DNA of 64,000 bases from Fulvitalea axinellae (GCF_036492835.1 NZ_AP025314.1:1054001-1118000); one strand, 5' to 3'; positions 50,924-61,129 are shown, counted from the stretch's first letter. The notes: generated from the sequence alone by a model not told the origin. Numbers and translations: made by a program.

Positions 50924-52513
50924 ATGAAAAACGTTGAATGGAAGTGGTTGTTCGTGTTAAGTCTTGCCGGCCGAAGTGGTTGGCGGTACGCTAGGCTTTT
51001 GGTCCTGTTTTCTGTTTTTAGTTTCGGTTCGCTTAGGGCTGTGGCTGACGATTCGGGAAAGGGAGAGAGAACCGGTAAGAAAGGTTCCGACCGTAGCCGG
51101 CCTAATGTTATTTATATTTTGGCTGATGATTTGGGGTATGGCGATGTGGGCTGTTTGAATCCCGAAGGTAAGATTGCCACACCGTATATTGACCGTTTCG
51201 CTTCGCAGGGCATGACATTTACGGACGCTCATTCGGGGTCGTCTGTTTGTACTCCTACTCGCTATGGCGTTATGACGGGGCGCTATGCTTGGCGTACTCG
51301 CTTACAGCATGGTGTGATCCGCTTTGGTGATCCGCTAATTGAAAACGACAGGATGACTGTGGCGAGTCTTTTTAAGGAGAACGGTTATCATACGCAGGGT
51401 ATTGGCAAGTGGCATGTGGGGCAGAAATATGAATGGCCGTCATCGGAGCCTGATCAGCCCAAAACTATTGTGCGTTCGGATTATGAAAAGCTTCCCCCGG
51501 GAACCAAATTGCTTGAGGGGCCTGCGGATAGGGGTTTTGACTCTTATTTTTGGTTTCTGATTTACATAATCCCCAATGACCGGCGAGAGTGGGCGACAAT
51601 TCATGACGATGTGGTAAAGGAGACTTTGAGTCAAGAGGCTCTGTTGCCGGAGCTTACGCGTCGGGGAGTGGAGCATATCCATAAAAGAGCCGACGTTTAT
51701 AAAAATGACGGAACTCCCTTTTTTATGTATTGGGCGCCTCCGGTACCCCATACACCGATAGCCCCTTCCGGTAAGTGGGTGGGGAGCAGTGAGATCAACA
51801 ATTCCTATGCGGACTACGTCCAACAGTTTGATTGGTCTGTAGGGCGGTTGTTTCAGGCTTTGGATGATGCGGGTATAGCCGATAATACCCTTGTGGTTCT
51901 TACCAGCGACAATGGCTGTACGCCCGGTTTGGGTATTTTTGAGAGTCTTCGCAAAAAGGGGCACGCGGCTAGTGGAATCTACCGTGGCGCAAAGGCCGAC
52001 ATTTGGGACGGAGGACATAGGGTACCGTTCTTTGCTCGTTGGCCAAAGCGTATAGAGGCTGGTTCTAAGAATGAAGGATTAGTTTGCTTAACTGATTTCA
52101 TGGCCACAGCAGCGGATCTTTTGCGAACGGACCTACCGGAAAACACTGGAGAGGATAGCTTCAGCATGTTGCCTACATTGTTAGGCAAGAAGAAAAAAAC
52201 TCGAAAATCAGTGGTGCATCATTCGATTGAAGGCCGTTTCGCAATACGTGAAGGAAAGTGGAAGTTGATCTTTTGCCCGGGTTCGGGAGGTTGGGCTTAC
52301 CCAAAGGACGGCAAGGCCAGGGAGCTGGGGTGGCCCGAAGTTCAGTTGTATGATATGGAGAAAGATCCGCAAGAGGCTACGAACGTTCAGGCTCAATACC
52401 CGGCTGTTGTGAAGAGGTTGACGAAACTGATGAAAGAAGTAATTGCGGACGGAAAGAGCAGGCCAAAAGCAAAAGGAGAAAATGAGGTGCCTATTGTGTT
52501 GTACAAAAAGTGA
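50924..52513 (+). CDS. Arylsulfatase-type sulfatase
   Basis: I chose ATG 50924 (M-K-N-V-E-W-K-W) preceded by AAGAAGATATGCA; the in-frame GTG at 50834 gives 30 unlikely residues. The 529-residue enzyme has a signal peptide (core near L-L-V-L-F-S-V-F-S-F), the opening R-P-N-V-I-Y-I-L-A-D-D-L-G-Y-G-D, and the formylglycine signature C109-T-P-T-R113-Y-G-V-M-T-G-R. Later T-S-D-N-G and a C-terminal M-E-K-D-P-Q-E-A-T-N are also standard. It lies between two copies of araC-like DNA, so control by that regulator is likely. The glycan substrate is unknown. Confidence 0.93.
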   Translation: MKNVEWKWLFVLSLAGRSGWRYARLLVLFSVFSFGSLRAVADDSGKGERTGKKGSDRSRPNVIYILADDLGYGDVGCLNPEGKIATPYIDRFASQGMTFTDAHSGSSVCTPTRYGVMTGRYAWRTRLQHGVIRFGDPLIENDRMTVASLFKENGYHTQGIGKWHVGQKYEWPSSEPDQPKTIVRSDYEKLPPGTKLLEGPADRGFDSYFWFLIYIIPNDRREWATIHDDVVKETLSQEALLPELTRRGVEHIHKRADVYKNDGTPFFMYWAPPVPHTPIAPSGKWVGSSEINNSYADYVQQFDWSVGRLFQALDDAGIADNTLVVLTSDNGCTPGLGIFESLRKKGHAASGIYRGAKADIWDGGHRVPFFARWPKRIEAGSKNEGLVCLTDFMATAADLLRTDLPENTGEDSFSMLPTLLGKKKKTRKSVVHHSIEGRFAIREGKWKLIFCPGSGGWAYPKDGKARELGWPEVQLYDMEKDPQEATNVQAQYPAVVKRLTKLMKEVIADGKSRPKAKGENEVPIVLYKK

Positions 52514-52688
52514 TTTAACCGAAAAGAAGGGCGTATGTTCTTTGTCTGCTTTATGTCAGATGGTCATGGTTTAAATAAATTTTAAAGCCCCATAACCTAT
52601 ATGGGAATATGGCCTTTTTTGAGAGAGTAAATAACCTTGTTAGCTCTCTGACAAGACCGAATAATTCGACCAGTTTAAATATTTTCAG

Positions 52689-52720
52689 TAAAGGAGTCAA
52701 CTACGGGAGACTCCTTTTTT
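52689..52720. terminator. Terminator between the sulfatase and AraC genes
   Basis: AAGGAGTC (52691-52698) pairs with GACTCCTT (52709-52716), followed by a T run. A remnant half (GACTCCTTTTTT) occurs at the start of the decayed copy at 50387. Confidence 0.85.
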
Positions 52721-52766
52721 GTTTTTAATACTCCAGTTTTAGATATTCTCTTTAGGGTCTCACCGT

Positions 52767-53729
52767 TTACTTTACTTTGGGCGGAGATTGTCTTTGCAGT
52801 TCCGTTTCCCTATAGTCTTTAGGCAGTAGACCCACGTTCTTTTTGAAAAAACGGGTAAAGTATGACGGGTCGTCATAGCCGAGCTGGAACGCTATCTCGT
52901 TGATGTTTAGTGCGGTCTGTTTCAGAAGGATCTTGGCGCTTATGATCAGGGCCTTTGTTATCCAGTCCCTCGCCGTCTCGCCCGTTAGCTGTTTTACGCT
53001 TTTGTTGAGGTGGTTTGGCGATACGTGCAGTTTGTCGGCGTAAAATTTTACGGAGCGCTCTTCGGAAATATGCCTGAAGATGGCGCTTTTGAAGTTGTTC
53101 ATCAATTCCTCCTGTCTGGAAAAATTGCAGAGTTCGAATTGTTCCGGCAAAGAGCCGTTCACCTCGAACAGCAACGCGAACAGATACGCCTGTATTTTGT
53201 CCACGTTGTGCGTGCCGTGGTATTCCGTATGCATCCTTTCGAGCACCCTCAGTACGGCCCCCAGCGTATCGTGGTCCAGGTTTAGGGGGCGGTGGTGCAT
53301 ATAGAGGTTTAGTCGCTCGAAGCGCTTGGTCATTTGCTGGAATTGCTTGGCAATATTGGCTACAAACGGCGACTGCGCAAGGAATTCGTAACTGAAGTGG
53401 CAATAAAAGCCTTGGGCGTCATGGGATATATCGAGCAGGGAGGTGGATTGGTCCTCTTGCCAAAGGTGTACCTGCCCCTTGCCGATCGTCACCTCGTTGA
53501 GATTGCATTTTACTGTGACCTCGCCCTCGGTAATACAATGGAGTTGCGCAACCGACCTGAGATAAGGTGGAATAGGAGTTTTGATGATGTCCTTATATTC
53601 GACCACTTTGGCAATCAAAAAGTTGTCGGGATTTCCTTTCCGAAGATACTCCCGTTGGGGTCCTTCTTTGAAATACGCTCTGAAAAACTCGTCTAGCGAA
53701 TACTTATGGGGGGGCGGTCCCTTTATCAT
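52767..53729 (-). CDS. AraC-family transcriptional regulator
   Basis: The 320-residue protein has an N-terminal AraC-binding cupin-like region (residues ~60-150, V-A-Q-L-H-C-I-T-E-G-E-V-T-V-K-C-N-L) and two C-terminal HTH motifs (L-H-V-S-P-N-H-L-N-K-S-V-K-Q-L-T-G and I-N-E-I-A-F-Q-L-G-Y-D-D-P-S-Y-F-T-R-F-F-K-K). It is convergent to the neighbouring sulfatase gene and probably regulates it. A truncated copy lies on the other side of that sulfatase. Confidence 0.93.
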   Translation of the reverse strand: MIKGPPPHKYSLDEFFRAYFKEGPQREYLRKGNPDNFLIAKVVEYKDIIKTPIPPYLRSVAQLHCITEGEVTVKCNLNEVTIGKGQVHLWQEDQSTSLLDISHDAQGFYCHFSYEFLAQSPFVANIAKQFQQMTKRFERLNLYMHHRPLNLDHDTLGAVLRVLERMHTEYHGTHNVDKIQAYLFALLFEVNGSLPEQFELCNFSRQEELMNNFKSAIFRHISEERSVKFYADKLHVSPNHLNKSVKQLTGETARDWITKALIISAKILLKQTALNINEIAFQLGYDDPSYFTRFFKKNVGLLPKDYRETELQRQSPPKVK

Positions 53730-54040
53730 ACTCTTGGTGCTTATTGTTCATAAAGTCCCAAACATAATACGTAATGGCCTAAACTCAGAACTCAGGATTG
53801 TTTTGTCCTATCACCCGATTACTTTAAGCCTATTCCGTTATCGGGGCCCTAAAGCTTATCAGTTCTTCCGGTTTTGTACGTAATCCGTATTTATTGCCTT
53901 TAAAAAAGACGCGATCTTGTTTTTGGTGATGCTTGTTGTCTTTTTTTGATTGAAAAGTGATGTGATTGGCTGGTTCCGTTCGATTGACCTGTGAATGGCG
54001 TGTTCTATCTTTGCACCAGTAAAACCAACCTACTGTTTTG
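53730..54040. other. Intergenic region between divergent AraC and YCF48-like genes
   Basis: 311 bp without a gene. It contains the promoter described at 53984-54013 for the plus-strand gene; the AraC promoter is not clear. Confidence 0.6.
53984..54013 (+). promoter_or_regulatory. Bacteroidota-type promoter of the YCF48-like gene
   Basis: TTGACC (53984-53989) is followed by TATCTTTG (54006-54013), a full match to TAnnTTTG, with 19 bp between TTG and TA. The ATG is at 54041. Confidence 0.7.
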
Positions 54041-55297
54041 ATGAAAAAAATCCTGCGCACTTTTAAATGGGCCTTGGTGTCTTTCCTGTTTTTTTCCTGC
54101 GACGCTTGCCAGGATCCGGATCCCAACCCTAAGCCCGAACCGGGCGACGAAAAGAAAATCGTGATCACCACTATAGCCACGCCTACGGACCAAACCTTAC
54201 GTAGTATTCACTTTTTGGATGAGAATATTGGCTACGCCGCCGGCGGGGACGAGGATATAGTGTCCGATTCCACCAGAGGCGTGATTCTGAAAACCGTAGA
54301 CGGAGGCGAGACCTGGGCGAAGGTTTTTGAGAGAAAATACCGTATCAATGACAAAGACGACCGTGGCGTCGAGCTTAAGGGCGGCGGTTTCGAAATGACC
54401 AGCGTGTTTGCGAAATCGGCAAATGAGGTGTTCGCCACTTCGTTCCTGGGACGGATCCACACCAGCAAGGACGGGGGCGAGACCTGGTCTATGCAATATT
54501 CGGTGGAAGGTGATGACGTGGTGAATTTTTACGGGCGTTACAACGTTTTGGAAGATATTACCTTCTTTGACGACAACTTTGGTGTGGTGGTAGGCAAAAG
54601 GGGGAACTACCTGGGCCTGGATCCGGATACGGGCTTTTCCGCCTTCACAATGGACGGCGGCGATGTTTGGATCGACATTCTTGATGGCGACCCCGCCGAA
54701 TGGCGCCGGGCGTCCACCAATACGATAAACCAGCAGGAGGTGGCGATGCGGAACAATCCGTTGACTTCCGCCAAACGCTATGGCGAGAAAATGCTTTTCC
54801 TGACGGGCGGATTAACGAATAAAGGCACCCTGACCACCTGCGATGAATACACTATCGAATCCCAAACGAACAAGTGGGAAGTGATGACGCCCAAGCAAGA
54901 CCAGTCGAACGCACCAAAGTTTGTCGATTCGGCGATAGACGGCGATTTTATCGTGGTGGTAGGCAACAACGGTCTCCGGAGCCCGACGACCGAAAAAGGG
55001 GCGATGTTCTCTTCGACCACGGGCAAAGACTGGCAACCGGTACCGTACGGCGGTGATAATAAGCTGACGGCGGTAGACGTAAAAGGCCAGACGATGGTGA
55101 TTGTGGGCATCAACAAGGGATCGAATACGGAAGGTCCTGAATTTGTGTCGTTGTCATTCGATCGTGGCGCGACTTGGACACGGATAGAGCACGACCATAA
55201 TACGGCCGATTGGAAAGATGTCTATATGCTTTCGGAAAAGAAAATGTTTATGGTCGGGGCCGAAGGTTTGATTATGAAGCTGGAGGTAAAGGAGTAG
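54041..55297 (+). CDS. YCF48/BNR-type beta-propeller lipoprotein
   Basis: ATG 54041 gives M-K-K-I-L-R-T-F and a lipoprotein signal (F-L-F-F-S-C). The 418-residue protein has a Pro/Asp linker then a propeller with Asp-box-like blades: V-D-G-G-E-T-W-A-K-V, K-D-G-G-E-T-W-S-M, M-D-G-G-D-V-W-I-D, F-D-R-G-A-T-W-T-R, and N-I-G-Y-A-A-G-G-style strands (YCF48 family). In Bacteroidota these are envelope proteins often of unknown ligand; some are surface adhesins. It has its own promoter. Confidence 0.85.
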   Translation: MKKILRTFKWALVSFLFFSCDACQDPDPNPKPEPGDEKKIVITTIATPTDQTLRSIHFLDENIGYAAGGDEDIVSDSTRGVILKTVDGGETWAKVFERKYRINDKDDRGVELKGGGFEMTSVFAKSANEVFATSFLGRIHTSKDGGETWSMQYSVEGDDVVNFYGRYNVLEDITFFDDNFGVVVGKRGNYLGLDPDTGFSAFTMDGGDVWIDILDGDPAEWRRASTNTINQQEVAMRNNPLTSAKRYGEKMLFLTGGLTNKGTLTTCDEYTIESQTNKWEVMTPKQDQSNAPKFVDSAIDGDFIVVVGNNGLRSPTTEKGAMFSSTTGKDWQPVPYGGDNKLTAVDVKGQTMVIVGINKGSNTEGPEFVSLSFDRGATWTRIEHDHNTADWKDVYMLSEKKMFMVGAEGLIMKLEVKE

Positions 55298-56429
55298 CGC
55301 CGGCCCGACAAAAGAAAATAGGTGATTCGTTTCTTTAGTGGTATTGCTGAGAATGTGAAAGAGCAACACTTCCGGATGGGCTACTGTCTTAGTGGCCTAT
55401 TTGGGGTGTTGTTTTTCGTTTTCGTGATACTCATAAGTATGCACCCTGACATAATTACAGTATTAAGAATGCGAAATCCCGAGGTCACTGATATTTTGCG
55501 CTTTTAATTCCAATGATGTCGCTTATGGTCAGTTTGTTAGCGCCTAAATAAAATTTCAATACCAGACAATATATACGAGGATTCGGAGTTTTTTGAGAGA
55601 GTGAAACGGTAACCTGCTAGGGTTGCATAGGACTAAGCTCGTGTTTTATTTTGGTTTGCGATATAAGGGAGCGGCTTGCTGGCGCTCCCTTTTTCGTATG
55701 TTGCCGGGTGTCAGGGAGTTGCTAGAGTATGATTATCTAAATGTACTTTTGTTTTTATGTCAAAATATAAAGTATTGGAGACGATTTTTTTCATGTTATA
55801 AAAAATGTAAACAGATAGAATCTTCATTTTTGGTATTATTTAGTTTTTATTTAATTCTTTTTGATGAAAAAAAATAAATATCGGATTCCGGTCATACTAA
55901 CAGAAAAGTCATTCGCATATATTTTCATCAGAGAAAACGCCCGACCTTTTAAATGACACGCCGATAGGAGAAACATCGGGTGTGGCCGTGATAAAACGGT
56001 GGAGTCGGGTGGGGAAGCGGGCAGTTGAAAACGCCGTACAAGCCTTTCCCAACTCTGCGAATGTGCCCGTCGGCTATTGGTATAACGAGTCGTGACGATT
56101 CCTTTTTTTGAAGCGGGCCATCGAGTTTTTATGTTATCAGAATATCCTTGCGTTTCCCTTTTTGCGGAAACGAATCGACTGTTTTCGGTTCATGTATCCG
56201 GCAGGCGCCGGCCGGGTAAGCTGTGTTCCGTTGAATTATTCCTTGTTGTTTATTGGATTTGGTATTGGTAGTCACCGTGAATTATGCGGAGAGCGGGATT
56301 GCTGTGCCCAAAATGTACATGTCCGGTTCCGTGCTTTGCGGATTTGCCACTGCCGTCCGATTTGTAATTTGACTGTTTACGTTTTTTCCGGGCGCTCTAC
56401 CGTCCGGACGCTTATTAGAAAACAACCAT
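55298..56429. other. Long A/T-rich intergenic region
   Basis: 1132 bp without a convincing gene. A small GTG-started frame at 55322-55507 (61 codons, one hydrophobic segment) and frames at 55623-55877 and 56108-56509 have poor composition and are not called. A strong hairpin with T tract at 55665-55693 shows that a transcript ends there. Nothing else was found. Confidence 0.5.
55665..55694 (+). terminator. Terminator in the 55.3-56.4 kb gap
   Basis: AAGGGAGCG (55665-55673) pairs with CGCTCCCTT (55683-55691), followed by T residues. The transcript it ends may come from the small frame at 55322 or from an unseen RNA. Confidence 0.75.
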
Positions 56430-57581
56430 ATGAAAAAGCTAATATTTACCCCGATTACCGTTTTCGCATTGTTAGTCTTTCTGGCGTCTTGCTCGCAGGA
56501 GGAGAATGACATACAGGTTGTTCCTGAAACAAAGAAAGAGGAGCTGAAATCCGAAGCTTTGGTGAAGGACTTTATCGAGATTTATAAGAAAGAGTCAAAC
56601 CGCTCGATAATTTTGAACAGTCTGAAAGGGCAGGACCTACCGGTGGCGCTGGATGCCGTGATGCCTGAGTTCGAGAAAAATTCGGCTGGCACCGAGGCTT
56701 TGGCAGGTTTGAAAGAATATCAAAAAGAGATCCGTTCGACCCAAGTTGCTGGAGAAGCGCTTCAGGCGTCTGAGATCTGGATGCTGAACAAGGACAAGGA
56801 TTTCGCTTATGACGAAGTGCTGTTCGCCAAGGCTCCCGAGACGAAAGACGAAGAGGATATGGAGACCGTTACCGTCTATAATATCAAAGGGGAGGCTGTA
56901 GAGTTAAACGCCAACGAACGCCCTGATCTTCCGATTATTATGATCGAAGACAACGGCTATGAGGCGCTTAAGCTCCGCGCTTCAGCAATGAACGAAATGC
57001 TGGCCGAAAGCAACCTGAACACCGTAGGGTCGAACTTGGCTTTGCGTACGGCTTCCGAAGACAAAAAACCGATAGAGGTGACGCGTCTGACTTCGATCAA
57101 CCTGAAAGACGACAAAGAACCTTGGTTCTTGGGCTCTGCCGAAATTTACGCCGTGGTATCCGGTACCCGCAACGAGAAAAACGAGCCTCAGGTACAGGTA
57201 ATCGCCATGACATACCTTGACAAGTCGGGTATTACGTACCGTCCGAACCAGATTATGGTGTATTGGGAAGATTATTCTCTGCAAGCCGTTAATATCCAGC
57301 TTTTCGAACAGGATTCAAGAACGAGCTACAAAGGGTTGGTGACCAATATTTCGGGAGAAGTGACCAAACTTACGAGCGATTTGGCCAAGATGCCCGAACT
57401 GACCGCTTTGGGAACTATTGCGTCGGCGATTATCAGCGCTATGCCTGACAAGTGGTTTACTAACGATGATGACGAGGTTGATTATTTTTACGCTCTGAAG
57501 AAGCAGGATTATAAAGACTTCGGTGGCGCGGCGGGTAACGCCACGGCCACGTTCGAATTGGACGTGATCGAGCATAACTGA
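56430..57581 (+). CDS. Lipoprotein of unknown function (possibly DUF3103-like)
   Basis: This is a 383-residue protein with a lipoprotein signal (V-F-L-A-S-C). After an acidic linker, residues ~40-180 are helical (V-K-D-F-I-E-I-Y-K-K-E), and ~190-383 are beta-rich (P-W-F-L-G-S-A-E-I-Y-A-V-V-S-G, Q-V-Q-V-I-A-M-T-Y-L-D-K-S-G, I-M-V-Y-W-E-D-Y, a D-D-D-E-V-D-Y-F-Y segment). The layout recalls DUF3103 proteins, but I am not sure of that. It has an excellent terminator shared with aspS. Confidence 0.7.
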   Translation: MKKLIFTPITVFALLVFLASCSQEENDIQVVPETKKEELKSEALVKDFIEIYKKESNRSIILNSLKGQDLPVALDAVMPEFEKNSAGTEALAGLKEYQKEIRSTQVAGEALQASEIWMLNKDKDFAYDEVLFAKAPETKDEEDMETVTVYNIKGEAVELNANERPDLPIIMIEDNGYEALKLRASAMNEMLAESNLNTVGSNLALRTASEDKKPIEVTRLTSINLKDDKEPWFLGSAEIYAVVSGTRNEKNEPQVQVIAMTYLDKSGITYRPNQIMVYWEDYSLQAVNIQLFEQDSRTSYKGLVTNISGEVTKLTSDLAKMPELTALGTIASAIISAMPDKWFTNDDDEVDYFYALKKQDYKDFGGAAGNATATFELDVIEHN

Positions 57582-57613
57582 TCGAATGACTCGCTTTGGT
57601 GCGAGATGAACTA

Positions 57614-57650
57614 AAAAAAGCCGTTCCGCATAATGCGGAACGGCTTTTTG
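57614..57650. terminator. Bidirectional terminator between 56430-57581 and aspS
   Basis: Perfect 16-bp stem AAAAAGCCGTTCCGCA (57615-57630) with TGCGGAACGGCTTTTT (57634-57649) and a three-base loop. Confidence 0.93.
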
Positions 57651-57684
57651 CTTATTATTTGAATAATTTTTTTTCCTTCCGGAA

Positions 57685-59445
57685 TCAGTCTTCTTTTACT
57701 TCTACACGGATCGAAAGTTCTTCCAGCTGAGTATTGTCCACGGCCGAAGGAGCGTCGATCATAACGTCGCGGCCCGAGTTGTTTTTCGGGAATGCGATGT
57801 AGTCGCGGATAGAGTCCGAACCGCCGAAGAGCGAGCAGATACGGTCGAAACCGAAGGCGATACCGCCGTGCGGTGGCGCTCCGTATTCGAAGGCTTCCAT
57901 CAGGAACCCGAACTGCGCTTTGGCTTCCTCTTCGCTGAATCCGAGGTGTTTGAACATCAGTTGCTGCATCTCGCGGTCGTGGATACGGATAGATCCGCCC
58001 CCAATCTCTACACCGTTGATTACCAAATCGTAGGCGTTGGCGCGTACTGCTCCCGGATCGGTGTCCAGCATCGGCATGTCTTCAACCTTCGGCGAGGTGA
58101 ACGGGTGGTGCATGGCGTGGTAGCGCTGGCTTTCCTCGTCCCATTCCAACAGCGGGAAGTTCATTACCCACAGCGGCTTGAAGGTGTTCGGGTCGCGGAG
58201 GCCGAGATCCGATCCCATCTTCAGGCGGAGTTCGCAGAGTTGCTTGCGCACGGTGTCGGTATGGCCCGACATCACGAGGAGCAAATCGCCGGCTTTGGCT
58301 CCGAATTTCTCGGCCCAAGCCTTGAGGTCCTCTTGCGAGAAGAATTTGTCTATAGACGATTTGAAGCTTCCGTCTTCGTTACACTTCACGTGTACCAAGC
58401 CTTTGGCTCCGATCTGTGGCGTCTGCATGAATTTGGTCAGGGCGTCGAGTTGCTTGCGGGTGTAGTTGCCGCATCCGTCCACCTTGATACCCACGATCAG
58501 CTCGGCGCTGTCGAAGATTTTGAAGTCTTTGCCTTTGGCCAAATCATTGATTTCCACGAAAGGCATTCCGAAGCGGAGGTCCGGTTTGTCCGAGCCGTAG
58601 AATTTCATGGCGTCGGCGTACTCCATACGCTCGAAGTCTTCGGTAAGTTCCACGCCCCTGACGGTCTTGAACAGGTGCTTGGTCATTCCTTCGAAAGTGT
58701 TGAGGATATCCTCTTGCTCCACGAAGGACATTTCGCAGTCAATTTGCGTAAACTCAGGCTGGCGGTCGGCGCGCAGGTCCTCGTCGCGGAAACATTTCAC
58801 GATTTGGAAGTAGCGGTCGAAACCGGAAACCATCAACAACTGCTTAAAAGTCTGTGGCGACTGCGGGAGGGCGTAGAATTCGCCTTTGTTGGTACGCGAA
58901 GGAACTACGAAGTCGCGGGCGCCTTCCGGAGTCGATTTGATCAGTACCGGAGTCTCCACTTCCATAAACTCTTTGGCGTCGAGGAAGCGACGCGTTTCCT
59001 GCATCATGCGGTGGCGGAGGGCCAGCTTTTCGCGCTGGTTTTCGCGACGCAAGTCCAGGTAGCGGTATTTCATTCTCAGGTCGTCGCCGCCGTCGGTGTC
59101 GTTTTCGATCATAAACGGCGGAAGCTTCGACGCGTTCAGGACGTTGAGGCTGTCGACCATGATCTCGATCTCGCCTGTAGGGATCTTGTCGTTGACGGAG
59201 TAGCGCTTGAGCACAGTGCCCTGCGCCTGTACCACGAATTCGCGGCCGAGTTCGCGGGCTTTGGCCACGACCTGCGGGTCGGATTTGCTTTCGTCAAACA
59301 TCAGCTGCGTCACGCCATAGCGGTCGCGGAGGTCTACCCAGATCATGCCGCCCTTGTCGCGGATTCTCTGTACCCAACCGCTGAGCGTTACGCGCTCGTT
59401 CTCGTTAGCGATGCGGAGCTCGCCGCAAGTATGTGTCCTGTACAT
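57685..59445 (-). CDS. aspS: Aspartyl-tRNA synthetase
   Basis: The 586-residue protein is of bacterial type: an N-terminal OB-fold anticodon-binding domain ([12 protein letters not shown]), class II motif 2 ([19 protein letters not shown]), a GAD insertion domain, and motif 3 (G-I-A-F-G-F-D-R-I). Normal length. It charges tRNA-Asp in the cytosol. It stands alone. Confidence 0.97.
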   Translation of the reverse strand: MYRTHTCGELRIANENERVTLSGWVQRIRDKGGMIWVDLRDRYGVTQLMFDESKSDPQVVAKARELGREFVVQAQGTVLKRYSVNDKIPTGEIEIMVDSLNVLNASKLPPFMIENDTDGGDDLRMKYRYLDLRRENQREKLALRHRMMQETRRFLDAKEFMEVETPVLIKSTPEGARDFVVPSRTNKGEFYALPQSPQTFKQLLMVSGFDRYFQIVKCFRDEDLRADRQPEFTQIDCEMSFVEQEDILNTFEGMTKHLFKTVRGVELTEDFERMEYADAMKFYGSDKPDLRFGMPFVEINDLAKGKDFKIFDSAELIVGIKVDGCGNYTRKQLDALTKFMQTPQIGAKGLVHVKCNEDGSFKSSIDKFFSQEDLKAWAEKFGAKAGDLLLVMSGHTDTVRKQLCELRLKMGSDLGLRDPNTFKPLWVMNFPLLEWDEESQRYHAMHHPFTSPKVEDMPMLDTDPGAVRANAYDLVINGVEIGGGSIRIHDREMQQLMFKHLGFSEEEAKAQFGFLMEAFEYGAPPHGGIAFGFDRICSLFGGSDSIRDYIAFPKNNSGRDVMIDAPSAVDNTQLEELSIRVEVKED

Positions 59446-59788
59446 TTCTATCTGTATTGTGATATTTGAGGGGATTCGGCGCGCTTTGGGCGTCGCTTTC
59501 GGCCCGTATTTTCAGTCAATTACCGTGTTCCGGGCCTACTGTGGGCGTCTGCGCCGGAAGGAGTTCAAATTTAAAGAATATTTCGTGAAAGGCCGATGGC
59601 ATTCTGATTATTTCAACACAAAGGATCGGGGCTTGAGTATTCGGCAAATAAGCGGGGAAATCGCATGTAATCCGCCCCGTATAGACGATCATTTGAAGTT
59701 TATCGTTAATTTTGCGGGATATGGATTTGCGAAAATCCGGGCCGAACGTACGGTCCGTTCATGGCAAGGAACCATTTAGCGTAAAGAA
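59446..59788. other. Intergenic region between divergent aspS and a membrane-protein gene
   Basis: 343 bp with no gene. It contains TAATTTTG (59707-59714), a -7 match on the plus strand, but no -33 at the right distance. Confidence 0.45.
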
Positions 59789-60583
59789 ATGATTGAGCAA
59801 AAGATAGAAGAACTTAGAGAAAACGGTTATACGTTTGATTTCATGGGATTTTTGCGTGAAGGATTCGGCTTGTTTAAGGCGTATTTCTTCGGCTTTATAT
59901 CGTTTACGGCTTTGGCTATGCTGATTTTCAGCTTTATAGCGATGACCGGCGCTCTCCCGTTGATTTATTTGGCGCAAATATTCGTGATGCCTTTGTTGGT
60001 GGGCGGAATTGTTATAGTCTGCGAAAAAATCAGGAAAGGGCAAGAAATACCGATGTACGGTGATTTTTTCGGCGTTCGGAGGTTCGCCGGACGACTGATC
60101 TCGCTGTCGTTGGTGGAAATGCTGATTACCTTTGTGGCCGGATTGCCGGCTTTGCTTTACGCCTCATCTTTGGCGGCTACCAAGCTGGGCCCTGTGACTC
60201 CGGAGCAGATTACGCCGGAGCTAATCGAGAAAATGCAGGATATTCTGGTCAGTTTTTCTCCGCAGGAATACGGGATTATGCTGGCCTTGGCCTTGCCGGT
60301 AGTCTACCTTACGGTGGCGTATATGCTGGCCCAGATTTTTGTGGTGGTAGACGGTAAAGGCGTTGTGGAATCGCTGAAATTGAGCCGTCGTTTGGTGCAC
60401 CGCGATTGGTTTTCGTTCCTTGGTTTGGCCATTATTTTCCAGGCTACGATCTGGATAAGCTCGGCGACTATTCCGTTGCTGACGCTGTTTTTTATCCCGA
60501 TGGCGGCTTGTGTTAGCTACGCTATCTATATGCGCCTTTTGCACGAGGAAGAGGAGAAAAAGGAAAAAGTTTCCGGGTATTGA
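59789..60583 (+). CDS. Polytopic membrane protein of unknown function
   Basis: This 264-residue protein has about six spans: two near the N-terminus (F-F-G-F-I-S-F-T-A-L-A-M-L-I-F, P-L-I-Y-L-A-Q-I-F-V-M-P-L-L-V-G-G), two central, and two C-terminal. Amphipathic cytoplasmic loops hold G-D-F-F-G-V-R-R-F and L-S-R-R-L-V-H-R-D-W-F. The pattern resembles DUF975- or GlpQ-membrane-type proteins of low-G+C and Bacteroidota genomes. Function not known. Confidence 0.75.
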   Translation: MIEQKIEELRENGYTFDFMGFLREGFGLFKAYFFGFISFTALAMLIFSFIAMTGALPLIYLAQIFVMPLLVGGIVIVCEKIRKGQEIPMYGDFFGVRRFAGRLISLSLVEMLITFVAGLPALLYASSLAATKLGPVTPEQITPELIEKMQDILVSFSPQEYGIMLALALPVVYLTVAYMLAQIFVVVDGKGVVESLKLSRRLVHRDWFSFLGLAIIFQATIWISSATIPLLTLFFIPMAACVSYAIYMRLLHEEEEKKEKVSGY

Positions 60584-60821
60584 TTGGGTGAAAAACATTG
60601 GGCGTGGCAGTAATAGTGGTCACGCTGTTTTTCTTTTTTTGGAAAAAAAATGGGCCTCGTCAGAGGTTTTGTTTTAGGCGGTTCCGAAGCGTATAGCGTC
60701 TTTTGGGCTTCTGTCGCTTAGGTTGTACTATTCAGAGTGTCGCTTTCGTTTCGAGTTTAGTTTTTTATATAGATCGAGAATCGCTTCTCATTAAGTTTGC
60801 ATACTGATTCATTCCGAAGAT

Positions 60822-61040
60822 ATGGGTTTGCTTGTAGCGTTGAAGTTCGTTTTTCTGATTTTTGCCGTGTTGTCAGGGTTTACGCTTTTGGCGGGGCTGT
60901 ACAGGCCGTGGTGGGCGCTTTGGTTTATGGATTATATGAATAGGCTGTTGGTGATAAAAATCTACGGAGTGGCCGTTTTGATCTTTGCCGGACTATATTT
61001 CGGGTTGTCCGAAATCTTGCGGATTTTTTTCGAAATTTAA
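60822..61040 (+). CDS. Small two-span membrane protein
   Basis: The 72-residue protein has two membrane segments (A-L-K-F-V-F-L-I-F-A-V-L-S-G-F-T-L-L-A-G-L and K-I-Y-G-V-A-V-L-I-F-A-G-L-Y-F) joined by a Trp-rich loop (Y-R-P-W-W-A-L-W-F-M-D). Composition and spacing are convincing. No family is recognised. Confidence 0.7.
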   Translation: MGLLVALKFVFLIFAVLSGFTLLAGLYRPWWALWFMDYMNRLLVIKIYGVAVLIFAGLYFGLSEILRIFFEI

Positions 61041-61129
61041 GAAAGCACGCAACCATATCTGTTGTTTTAGTATCAGGTCAGGTAAAATAGGAATACTTCT
61101 TATTGATTTGATCATAAAACAATACGACT

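Noticed and set aside
55623..55877. 84-codon plus-strand frame
   Set aside because: It runs straight through a strong terminator hairpin and has A/T-biased low-quality composition.
57868..59469. 533-codon plus-strand frame opposite aspS
   Set aside because: Shadow of AspS, with composition typical of antisense translation.
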